NCBI GenBank assembly: GCA_016781505.1
Contig: JADDQF010000021.1
Location: 1-51,820, forward strand
DNA from: a bacterium
GTDB taxonomy: Bacteria > Chloroflexota > Chloroflexia > Chloroflexales > Kallotenuaceae
DNA: 51,820 nt
Direction: 5' to 3'
Positions within the stretch are counted from its first letter, which is position 1; each line of letters opens with the position of its first letter. The translations under genes were made by a program, and so were the position numbers. This document shows, one piece after another, positions 41,355-48,805 of the stretch. The notes beneath the pieces are model-generated. The model did no database searches, was not told the origin of the DNA, and saw nothing but the letters and a program-made list of their open reading frames with translations.

Positions 41355-42515
41355 ATGAAATACGGGATTCTACGTTGTTGGCTGCTGCTTTCCGTTGTCT
41401 TTCTGGCTGCATGTGGTAACACAGATCGGGAGGCGGCGTCCAATAGTGCGGTGGCTGCTGCCTCGAATGAAGCGCTTGCCGTGGCGAGTGCAGCACCCAG
41501 CGCGGCACAAACCGCGGCCAGTGTCGCGGCCAGTGCTGCGCCCAGCGCGGCAGCAAGCGCAAAGCCCACTGCGCGTCCAAGCCCAACGCCATTGCCCACG
41601 CCGGGACCAAATGAATTCGTTAATCCGGTTATCGCGCAGGATTTTCCTGATCCCGATATCGTGAAGGTTGGCGATACCTACTACGCCTATGCGACAAATG
41701 CGGGCGGGACCAATGTGCAGACAGCGAAGTCGACGGATCTGGTCGCGTGGCAGCCCCTAGGTGATGCCATGCCGTCATTGCCCCAATGGGTTCAACCTGG
41801 CCTAACCTGGGCTCCAGAAGTAACAACGTGGGATGATGGCCAAACCTTCACCATGTACTTCACGGCACGGGATATTGCCAGCGACAAACAGTGCATTGGT
41901 GTTGCGACGAGCAACAATCCCGAAGGGCCGTTTAATGGCGTCGGCGACAAGGCATTTATTTGCCAGGCCGAGCAGGGTGGCTCAATCGACGCCAGTTCGT
42001 TTCTGGAGGACGATGGTACGCAGTACGTGTTGTGGAAGAACGACGGCAACTGCTGCGGTTATCCGGTCTACCTGTATATTCAGAAGGTGTCCGAGGATGG
42101 TCTCACGCTCGAAGGCGAGCCAACCCAGCTGATCACCAACGATCAATCCTGGGAAGGTAATCTCGTTGAGGCGCCCACGCTTTGGAAGCACAACGGCAAA
42201 TATTACCTGTTGTATTCGGCAAATAGCTACGCGGGCGCCGACTACGCAACCGGATGGGCTGTTGCCGATACTCCCACGGGACCGTTTGCGAAACCTAGTT
42301 CTAAGCCACTGATGGAGACCGACTACAAGACCGGCGCGGCGATTGGTCCAGGTGGCCAGGATGTGATTGTGGACAAGGACGGCGAGACTTGGATCGCCTA
42401 TCACTCGTGGGATCCAACCGCAACGATGCGGCGTATGCTGCTGGATGAACTGGTATGGGAAAACGGTCAGCCCGTTGTTAAGGGCCCGGACAAGGGTCCG
42501 CAGCCTAATCCATAA
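41355..42515 (+). CDS. GH43-family glycosidase lipoprotein (arabinanase/xylosidase-like)
   Basis: A 386-residue lipoprotein: the signal ends in FLAAC (Cys20) and an Ala/Ser/Pro linker runs to about residue 88. The five-bladed propeller of GH43 follows with NPVIAQDFPDPDIVKVGDTYYAYATN (catalytic base Asp near 98), TWAPEVTTWDDGQTFTMYFTA, and NLVEAPTLWKHNGKYYLLYSANSY (acid Glu near 274). It cleaves arabinose- or xylose-containing chains at the cell surface so that products can be taken up by the ABC importer encoded just before it, 6 bases upstream. ATG 41355 is used; Shine-Dalgarno is weak (GAAGGGC). Exact substrate unknown. Confidence 0.9.
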   Translation: MKYGILRCWLLLSVVFLAACGNTDREAASNSAVAAASNEALAVASAAPSAAQTAASVAASAAPSAAASAKPTARPSPTPLPTPGPNEFVNPVIAQDFPDPDIVKVGDTYYAYATNAGGTNVQTAKSTDLVAWQPLGDAMPSLPQWVQPGLTWAPEVTTWDDGQTFTMYFTARDIASDKQCIGVATSNNPEGPFNGVGDKAFICQAEQGGSIDASSFLEDDGTQYVLWKNDGNCCGYPVYLYIQKVSEDGLTLEGEPTQLITNDQSWEGNLVEAPTLWKHNGKYYLLYSANSYAGADYATGWAVADTPTGPFAKPSSKPLMETDYKTGAAIGPGGQDVIVDKDGETWIAYHSWDPTATMRRMLLDELVWENGQPVVKGPDKGPQPNP

Positions 42516-42548
42516 CTGGCACTCGTTCTTTATGCAAGGAGAAAACGG

Positions 42549-42658
42549 ATGCAACGTCGTATCCTGCGGCAAGGCTTGCGGGCTATACCGCCAACTTCGA
42601 CTATGTCCATGTGGACAACCTGACCGACCGTATTTATTTGCCTATAGTTCAGCGCTAA
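42549..42658 (+). pseudogene. Remnant of a secreted-protein gene with internal deletion
   Basis: AAGGAG and an ATG at 42549 start a reading frame (MQRRILRQGLRAIP) that looks like the basic beginning of a signal peptide. It then runs out of phase. From about 42580 another frame reads AGYTANFDYVHVDNLTDRIYLPIVQR and stops at 42656-42658; this resembles the C-terminal end (RIYLPIVxR) of secreted Chloroflexota proteins. The simplest reading is one gene whose whole middle was deleted, joining start and end out of frame. A perfect hairpin follows. It might once have been the next gene of the GH43 operon. Confidence 0.45.
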
Positions 42659-42713
42659 CGAACAGCGACCCTGGCCGGTGCCGTCCGTGCTCGGCCAAAC
42701 TGCAACTTTGAGT

Positions 42714-42740
42714 GAGAGGCGAACACAGCGTTCGCCTCTC
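42714..42740 (+). terminator. Hairpin after the first gene remnant
   Basis: Perfect 11-bp stem GAGAGGCGAAC / GTTCGCCTCTC with a 5-base loop. No T-run. It would close the transcript of the GH43 operon and the remnant. Confidence 0.6.
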
Positions 42741-42777
42741 GGCATATCTGGCGTTGTAGCAAGGAGAGGGTCGCATA

Positions 42778-42900
42778 GGTTATCCGCGTGAGTTTCAATG
42801 GATGACCGCCTTTGAATGTTCGGCGTTTCCCCAGCTGGGCACCAACGAGCTGGATCAAGCGCAGCACTACCGGTGGGACAGCCTGATCGGCGGGACGTAA
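42778..42900 (+). pseudogene. N-terminal remnant of a glycosidase-like gene
   Basis: A 40-codon frame reads GYPREFQWMTAFECSAFPQL and continues through TNELDQAQHYRWDSL to TAA at 42898. This resembles, from memory, the beginning of clan-A glycosidase-like proteins (FxWMTAFECS, DELxxTQHYR). A good ribosome-binding site (AAGGAGAGG, 42761-42769) precedes it, but the codon in start position is ATA (42775-42777), so the start seems lost and the rest of the gene is missing. A long inverted repeat begins at the stop codon. Confidence 0.4.
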
Positions 42901-42958
42901 CAATGCGCTGTGTAAGCGCGACTCTCCCCCAAGTGTCGAGCTACACAGCGCACTGTTA
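42898..42958. repeat. Long imperfect inverted repeat after the second remnant
   Basis: Arms TAACAATGCGCTGTGT (42898-42913) and ACACAGCGCACTGTTA (42943-42958), 16 bases with one mismatch, enclose 29 bases. It could be the terminator of the decayed gene or a small mobile hairpin element; no T-run follows. Confidence 0.6.
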
Positions 42959-43148
42959 CCGACGGATGCACATCTATAGACTAACGCGTGCAATTAAGTG
43001 GTTCCTGAACAACTGCTGAGAAAAGACTAAGAACAGCATAGCTCGCCTGCTTGAAGCTGCGTGCTGTGCGGCTAAGACGGGTTTGGTATGCTGCTGCGTC
43101 GGCCGATAATTGGGCAAGACCAGCTCAATCACAGCCAAGGAGCTTCCG

Positions 43149-44159
43149 ATGACGTTTCGCAGTTTGGGGCGGACAGGGGTGCAGGTGTCGGCGCTGTGTC
43201 TTGGCGCGATGAACTTCGGCGGGCCAACGCCCGAGGACGAATCGTTCGCGATCATTGATGCCGCGCTCGACGGCGGGATCAACTTTATCGACACCGCGAA
43301 CGTGTACAACGCAGGTGAGAGCGAGGCGATTGTTGGCCGCGCGTTGCAGCGGAATGGGCGGCGCAACGATGTCGTGCTGGCCACAAAGGTGCACGGCGAG
43401 ATGGGCAAGGGGCCCAACGACCGCGGCAATAGCCGTTACCATATCATCCGGGCCTGTGAAGACTCGCTGCGGCGCTTGCAGGTTGAGCATATTGATCTGT
43501 ACCAGCTGCATCGGCCATCGCTCGACATTCCCCAGGACGAGACGCTGCGTGCTTTTGACGATCTGATCAGTTCCGGCAAAGTGCGCTACATCGGCTGCTC
43601 GACGCATCCAGCCTGGATGGTGATGGAGGCGATCATGCTCAGCGAACGGCTCCATATTGCGCGCTACATCTCGGAGCAGCCGCCGTATAACCTGCTGGAC
43701 CGGCGGATCGAGAATGAGCTGATTCCGTTAGCTCAGCGCTATGGCCTGGCGATCCTGCCCTGGTCGCCTCTGGCCGGCGGTATTTTGGCGGGGCGCTACA
43801 ACGACGTGGAAACGCCACCGCAAGGCTCACGCTTGGAACGGACAGGCCGGGAAAGTCCGTTTGGCGAGCGAGTAACGCGGCGTGGCATCGAGGTAGCTCG
43901 TGCGCTGGAGCCGATTGCGCAGGAGCGTGGCCTGAACGCCAGCCAGCTAGCCCTGCTGTGGTGTAAAGATCAGCCGGGCATCACCTCCCCGATCATTGGG
44001 CCGCGGACGATGCAGCAGCTGACAGACGCGCTCCAGGTGCTGCCGATGCGGCTGGAGGATGCGGATCGAGCGCGACTCGACGCCCTGAATCCACCCGGCA
44101 ATGCCGTCTCCGACTTCCACAACTCGAACCCATGGATGAAAACAAGGATCACTGACTAA
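43149..44159 (+). CDS. Aldo/keto reductase
   Basis: A 336-residue NADP(H)-dependent oxidoreductase with a TIM barrel. The catalytic tetrad is Asp48 (NFIDTANVY), Tyr53, Lys80 (VLATKVHG) and His121 (YQLHRPS). MTFRSLGRTGVQVSALCLGAMNFG is the standard N-terminal hairpin and strand of the YajO/YhdN-like group; the end SPIIGPRTMQQLTDALQVLPMRL binds the cofactor phosphate. It reduces sugar-derived or other aldehydes and ketones, and its place between two sugar importers suggests a sugar substrate. ATG 43149 is preceded by AAGGAG. Confidence 0.94.
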   Translation: MTFRSLGRTGVQVSALCLGAMNFGGPTPEDESFAIIDAALDGGINFIDTANVYNAGESEAIVGRALQRNGRRNDVVLATKVHGEMGKGPNDRGNSRYHIIRACEDSLRRLQVEHIDLYQLHRPSLDIPQDETLRAFDDLISSGKVRYIGCSTHPAWMVMEAIMLSERLHIARYISEQPPYNLLDRRIENELIPLAQRYGLAILPWSPLAGGILAGRYNDVETPPQGSRLERTGRESPFGERVTRRGIEVARALEPIAQERGLNASQLALLWCKDQPGITSPIIGPRTMQQLTDALQVLPMRLEDADRARLDALNPPGNAVSDFHNSNPWMKTRITD

Positions 44160-44264
44160 GCGTGGTGGCCTCCCATCGATCGGGCTACACAAAACAACGG
44201 ATTATCTGATCGTTTGCCGAGACCGACCCGTTTATTCATCAACGCTTAGACGAAGATATCTGGA

Positions 44265-44312
44265 ACAAAAAGGCTCCCGCTGGTCGTGCGTAAGCCGACC
44301 AACGGGAGCCTT
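44265..44312 (-). terminator. Terminator of the second sugar ABC operon
   Basis: A two-part stem (AAGGCTCCCG / CGGGAGCCTT outer, GGTCG / CGACC inner; 44270-44312). On the minus strand it is followed by TTTGTTCC, so with the outer arm there is a run of five T. It lies 111 bases after the minus-strand stop at 44423 and 111 bases after the aldo/keto reductase on the other side. Confidence 0.8.
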
Positions 44313-44422
44313 GTGCTTGCATCGACGACAGGTTGTATGGCGGCCTACTCAAACGTACATCCCTTGGCACAAGGCCGCGACCAGATGGGCTTGAGCAAGC
44401 CGACCACGTCTGCTAATACTGC

Positions 44423-45859
44423 CTAGGTCAGCGGAACATCCTTAACCTGTTGCTTAACCTCCTGGGCGTCCCGCTCGAGCTGCGCGGCAACATCGGCGAA
44501 GACTTTGTCGGCCGCCTCGTTGTTGACCAGGATGCGCTCCAAGCCAGTGCCAATCGTTTGATCGCCATTCGGGATAATCAAACGTGCGGTGTCCTGCTTC
44601 TGTGTCTTGGGCAGCTGCTCAACCGCCACTTGATAGTTCGGGTTTTCCTTGAAGTAGGCCTGCATGTCCTGTGATTCGCGCGCCGAATTGGTGGCCGGCA
44701 TGTAGCCGGAGTGCTTCGACCAGAACACAACATTCTCGGGCATGGCCAGGAACTTCAAGAACTCGACGGCTGCCTGTTTCTGCTCTTCTTGGGCGTTGGC
44801 CATAATAGCGAGGCCGGCGCCGCCAGTTGGGCAGCCGAACTGCTTCTGCTGGGGCAAAAAGGCTGTTCCGACCTGGAATTTGGCCGAGGTTGCGATACCA
44901 CCCAGGCCACCGGTGGACTGTGATGTCGTGGCGCACACGCCGTTGATGAAGTCGGTGGATTGGTCTTCCGCCATGTACCCCATCTTGTCGTCGTGGACAA
45001 ACCTGCGCAGCCACTCGCCCGCCTCCACGGCGTTTGCTTCGTCGAGCAAAGCGTTCAGTTCCGGATCGGAGTATGCTCCGCCCCACTGCCACACATTCCC
45101 GTGGAAGTGCCAGGCATTGTAGTTCTTGGCCGTGGTGTAGGCAAAGACCTTCATGTCGGCGCCACCGGCCTCCATCAGCTTCGGCCCCCACTCGCGCAGT
45201 TCGTCCCACGTCTCCGGGCCGCGGTCCGGCAAGCCGGCCTTCTGGAATACGTCGCGGTTGTAGTAAAAGATCGGCGTGCTGCGCGCGAAGGGAACCCACC
45301 AGATTTTACCCTGCCGCGTGCCCTCTTTGATCAGCGGCTCGACGTAGTCGGTCGGATCGAAGTTGGCCTTGGTGAAGTACTCATCCAGCGGCTGGATCGT
45401 CTGGTTGAGATAAAAGCGATTCCACGTCACCTCGGACATCGTCGCGATATCGGGAGTTTGCCGCGCTGCCAGCGCTGCCGTCAGCTTTTGGGCTGTTTCC
45501 TCATAGCTGCCCTGGAACTGATTTTCGACCACGATGTCGGACTGTGAGGCATTGAAGTCGTCCACTAACTTCTGCACGCCTTCGGCATTTTTACCACCCC
45601 AAGCGGACCAGAACAGCACCCGCGTACGGCCTGCCGTATTGAGCGCCGCGGCGCTCGGAGCCTGCGACTGAGCTGCGGCGCTGGCTGCCCCTGCCGCGCT
45701 CGGGGCGCCTGCCAGGCTAGGAGCAGCACCCGTGCTTGCCGCACCGCTTGGGGCTGTGGCAGTGTCGGTAGTCCCGACCCCACCGCACGCCGCCAAAGCC
45801 AAAGCGCTGAGCGCTCCACTGCCTGCCTTGAGAAATTTACGTCTGTTGAGCTTGGACAC
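44423..45859 (-). CDS. Sugar ABC transporter substrate-binding protein (Tat-type lipoprotein)
   Basis: A 478-residue family-1 binding protein. The N-terminus SKLNRRKFLKAGSGALSALALAAC combines a twin-Arg motif (NRRKFLK) with a lipobox, so it may leave the cell folded through Tat. An Ala/Ser/Pro linker is followed by the binding domain (VLFWSAWGGKNAEGVQKLVDDFNASQSDIVVENQF...; IFYYNRDVFQKAGLPDRGPETWDELREWG). GTG 45859 has AAGGAGAA upstream; the frame extends 17 codons further to a TTG with no signal-like sequence. It is the last gene after its two permeases. Confidence 0.92.
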   Translation of the reverse strand: MSKLNRRKFLKAGSGALSALALAACGGVGTTDTATAPSGAASTGAAPSLAGAPSAAGAASAAAQSQAPSAAALNTAGRTRVLFWSAWGGKNAEGVQKLVDDFNASQSDIVVENQFQGSYEETAQKLTAALAARQTPDIATMSEVTWNRFYLNQTIQPLDEYFTKANFDPTDYVEPLIKEGTRQGKIWWVPFARSTPIFYYNRDVFQKAGLPDRGPETWDELREWGPKLMEAGGADMKVFAYTTAKNYNAWHFHGNVWQWGGAYSDPELNALLDEANAVEAGEWLRRFVHDDKMGYMAEDQSTDFINGVCATTSQSTGGLGGIATSAKFQVGTAFLPQQKQFGCPTGGAGLAIMANAQEEQKQAAVEFLKFLAMPENVVFWSKHSGYMPATNSARESQDMQAYFKENPNYQVAVEQLPKTQKQDTARLIIPNGDQTIGTGLERILVNNEAADKVFADVAAQLERDAQEVKQQVKDVPLT

Positions 45860-46001
45860 CGTTGTTCTCCTTGTGGTCTGCGTTGATCGCATCACGTAAT
45901 CGGTCGGCAATAATCAGGTGCAATCCGCATGTGGGTAGCGGATATGCGTGGATAGTGTTTATATTGTTACACAATTCGGTTAAGACTGTGCTGTGTTGAT
46001 G

Positions 46002-46877
46002 TTAACCTTTGGTAGCACCAGCGGTAAGGCCTGAGATAATATGGCGCTGAGCCCAGACAAAGATCACCAGGATGGGCAGCACCACAAAGATCGTCCCCGC
46101 CATAATGATGCCCCACTGGTTGGTGCCCTCCTGTTGATACAGGTACGAGAGCCCGACCGGCAACACGCGCATCGCTGTCTGGTTGGTAACAATCAGCGGC
46201 CAAAGAAAATCGTTCCACTTGCCCACCAGGGCAATTAACCCAACGGTGACCAAGGTAGTCCGCGAGAGCGGTAACACAACTCGTGTCAGCAGCAGTATAT
46301 GGCCCGCTCCTTCGATGCGCGCCGCTTCAAGAATTTCGTTCGGCAGCGTCAAAAAATGCTGTCGGAGCAGAAAGGTGCCGAATGCAACCGCGGCGCCTGG
46401 CACGATGATGCCTTGATAGGTATTCAGCCAGCCCAAGCGCGCCACCGTCAGGTAGTTTGGCAGGATGGTAACATGAATGGGTACCATCAGCGCAGCCAGC
46501 AGAACCAGAAAGAGCACATTTTTGCCCGGAAAGGGCAGATACACAAAGGCATAGGCCGTCATCATGCCGAGGATGACTTCGGCGGCCACGCCAAAAAAGG
46601 TGGTGATAATGGTGTTGACGTAAAAGCGGCCAAACGGAGCGGCGTACCATGCCTCAACATAGTTCGACCATTTAAAGCTTTCCGGAATCCACTGCGGCGG
46701 AAAGGTGTAGATCTCCTGCAACGTTTTAAGCGATGCGCTGACCATCCAAAATACAGGCACGAGAAATACCGCCACAAACAGCAGCAAGATCGCGTACTTC
46801 AACAGTTGCGTGCTTACGTCCAGCCATGTTGCGCGACCGGACCTGGCTTCGGCGGACTTTTCCAGGGTGATATCCAC
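46002..46877 (-). CDS. Sugar ABC transporter permease (MalG/UgpE-like)
   Basis: A 291-residue six-helix permease. Its signature stretch is LGWLNTYQGIIVPGAAVAFGTFLLRQHFLTLPNEILEAARIEGAGHILLLTRVVLPLSR, where EAARIEGAG is the EAA loop (about residues 190-200). The end QRHIISGLTAGATKG is standard. It starts 10 bases after the stop of the MalF-like gene and is followed, 142 bases on, by the binding protein. No ATPase is encoded in the operon, so it must share one. Confidence 0.94.
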   Translation of the reverse strand: MDITLEKSAEARSGRATWLDVSTQLLKYAILLLFVAVFLVPVFWMVSASLKTLQEIYTFPPQWIPESFKWSNYVEAWYAAPFGRFYVNTIITTFFGVAAEVILGMMTAYAFVYLPFPGKNVLFLVLLAALMVPIHVTILPNYLTVARLGWLNTYQGIIVPGAAVAFGTFLLRQHFLTLPNEILEAARIEGAGHILLLTRVVLPLSRTTLVTVGLIALVGKWNDFLWPLIVTNQTAMRVLPVGLSYLYQQEGTNQWGIIMAGTIFVVLPILVIFVWAQRHIISGLTAGATKG

Positions 46878-46887
46878 GGTGATATCC

Positions 46888-47805
46888 TTAGCTATAATGG
46901 ACGCGCCGCTGCACGAAGAACACCTGGAACATGGTGATCAACAGCATCAGCACGAACAATAACATGCCCGCGGCGGCGGCGATTCCAGCCCGGAACGCGA
47001 TAAACCCTTGCTCGTACAGGTACCACACAAGCGTTGTGGTGGCGTTAACCGGTCCGCCGCCCGTCATAACCGCAATAATGTCGAAGGCCTGGATGGAAAA
47101 TAAAATCGTCGTCACGCTGATAAAGAATGTTACCGGTGAAAGCTGGGGCACCGTGATATGCCAGAACGATTGCCAGCTATTCGCGCCGTCGACCTTGGCC
47201 GCCTCGTACAGCTCCTGCGGGATGTTTTGTAGCCCGGCGAGGTAGATCACCGCGCTATACCCAACGTTTTTCCACAGGTACACAATGATCACTGCGGGCA
47301 TGGCCCAGGTGGTGTCGACCAGCCAGTTCGGCGAGACGATATAGAAAAAGTTCAGAAAGACGCGCATCAGGCCGTACACCGGATCGAAGATATAGGCCCA
47401 GACCAGGCCAATTGCGGCACCGCTGAGCACATACGGTGCGAAGATAATGGCACGGGCAACAGTACGTCCACGTAGCCGTTGATTCAGCAGCAGCGCCAGC
47501 GCCAAGCCCAGCACAATACTCCCTACCAGGACGGCACCCGTGAAGTAGAAGGTATTGAACATGACCTCGTAGAACTCACTACCGCCAAACATATAGCGGT
47601 AATTATCCAAGCCCACGAAGAGCTTCCGCGGCGAGATCATGTCCCAGCGGGTGAGGCTGAGATAGGCCTGGTAGAGCAGCGGCCAGTACGAAAAAACGCC
47701 CAGCAGGAAGAAGTTGGGCGTCACAAATGCCAGAAAGAGCAGATGCTCGCGTCGAAAGCCCCGACGCTTAGCCGGCGCATGCACCCGCGGGTTAACGATT
47801 ACCAA
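46888..47805 (-). CDS. Sugar ABC transporter permease (MalF/UgpA-like)
   Basis: A 305-residue six-helix permease and the first gene of the operon. N-terminal LLFLAFVTPNFFLLGVFSYWPLLYQAYLSLTRWD and the EAA loop ELYEAAKVDGANSWQSFWHITVPQLSPV (about residues 205-230) are typical. Start is TTG 47805, with AAAGGA 8 bases upstream; a GTG seven codons later is possible. Upstream in the leader are two TGATCA palindromes that may be regulatory. Confidence 0.93.
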   Translation of the reverse strand: MVIVNPRVHAPAKRRGFRREHLLFLAFVTPNFFLLGVFSYWPLLYQAYLSLTRWDMISPRKLFVGLDNYRYMFGGSEFYEVMFNTFYFTGAVLVGSIVLGLALALLLNQRLRGRTVARAIIFAPYVLSGAAIGLVWAYIFDPVYGLMRVFLNFFYIVSPNWLVDTTWAMPAVIIVYLWKNVGYSAVIYLAGLQNIPQELYEAAKVDGANSWQSFWHITVPQLSPVTFFISVTTILFSIQAFDIIAVMTGGGPVNATTTLVWYLYEQGFIAFRAGIAAAAGMLLFVLMLLITMFQVFFVQRRVHYS

Positions 47806-48406
47806 GCAGCTTGTCCTTTCGTCTACAGCTACGATTGATGATCAAGAAGTGATCACGCGACCAGCTAAACCAGGGGAGGCCAGCCGGACCACTTCGACGA
47901 CGACTGCTCAAGCAACACATTTGGTTTATTGGGTAATAACCAGTGGTTAGGACGCTATGATACCAAATCGCCTGTTTAACTGCAAGAAGCATTTGTGAAT
48001 ACCTAATCGCGTCGCTGGTCACACCTGTTGTAGGGCAGAATCCAAAACTCTGGCGGCACGCAGAACGGAGTCCTTCCGTACTATGGCTGTTGCCAGCAGG
48101 GTTGCGATACGCTGTGCTGAACTTACAGCTGGCACTTGCACAGGTGCTGTACAATGCCAGCCTTCCCTTGAATTGTTGCCTGGAAAGGAGCAACGAAGTA
48201 TCATTGATGTGCTGAACGACGTTTCTGACCGACGCCGGGCGCTGCTGGGTGGCGATCCCCCAATACGACTCAAGACACCGGTGGCAGAAGCTTGCGGATA
48301 CGCTACTCCGTTACCGGCGGCGAAGCGGCGTCACTTTCCCAACATTGTTTGTCGCATTAGTGGGAACACCTTGTCCACAGCGTCTGAACAGCTAGGAGCA
48401 TAGCTC
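47806..48406. other. Intergenic region between the divergent ABC and KaiC-like operons
   Basis: About 600 bases. No open frame is convincing. It must hold two divergent promoters. Two TGATCA palindromes lie at 47839-47844 and 47850-47855 near the permease gene, and TTATT-N4-AATAA sits near 47927-47940. I found no clear -35/-10 pair. Confidence 0.45.
47839..47855. promoter_or_regulatory. TGATCA-N5-TGATCA, possible operator
   Basis: Two identical 6-bp palindromes separated by 5 bases, 34-50 bases upstream of the TTG start of the permease operon. The spacing of 11 bases between centres places both on one DNA face. No regulator gene is adjacent. Confidence 0.4.
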
Positions 48407-48805
48407 ATGATCGAGCGATCCCCGCAGCCTAGCGAGGTTGCACGCCAGCTCCTTGTGCATCTCGTGCCGGAAGGGCAACCTCCGGATACGGTGCTCGATG
48501 CATTTGAAACAGTGTACCGTCAGCTCCGCGAACGTATGGCGCTTCTGCTGGGTCAGGCGGGCTTTGATGCTCTATGGTCACGTGCGCTGCACCAGGTGCA
48601 ACCCGGCGTCACCACATTACCGGCCCTGGTCAGCGGCCACGGTCAAGGTGATGTCCGGGAGTGCGTGCTTGCCGTATTCACCAACTGCTTTACACTACTA
48701 TACACGTTTATCGGCGGCGATCTCAGTTTCCGTCTGATCCGGCAAACATGGCCGAGCATCCCGTTCCGTGACCCGGAGGAGCAGGCAGGGGGAGCAAACC
48801 AATGA
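48407..48805 (+). CDS. Protein of unknown function in a KaiC-like operon (132 aa)
   Basis: I do not recognise this 132-residue protein. It appears mostly helical (VARQLLVHLVPEGQPPDTVLDAFETVYRQLRERMALLLGQAGFDALWSRALHQV), with a hydrophobic C-terminal half (VRECVLAVFTNCFTLLYTFIGGDLSFRLIRQTWP). It has two Cys residues and no signal peptide. It is not KaiB, which is a shorter thioredoxin-like protein. The ATG has AGGAG upstream, and its stop overlaps the KaiC-like start by 4 bases (ATGA), so the two are translated together and very probably act together, perhaps as an adaptor. Confidence 0.75.
   Translation: MIERSPQPSEVARQLLVHLVPEGQPPDTVLDAFETVYRQLRERMALLLGQAGFDALWSRALHQVQPGVTTLPALVSGHGQGDVRECVLAVFTNCFTLLYTFIGGDLSFRLIRQTWPSIPFRDPEEQAGGANQ

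Noticed and set aside
48083-48403. Open frame of 106 codons before the KaiC-like operon
   Set aside because: Composition and weak start region do not support it, and an equally long frame exists on the other strand; it probably is leader DNA.
48407-48805. The 132-residue protein as KaiB
   Set aside because: Length and the helical, hydrophobic pattern do not fit the small thioredoxin-like KaiB fold, and none of the KaiB sequence features is visible.
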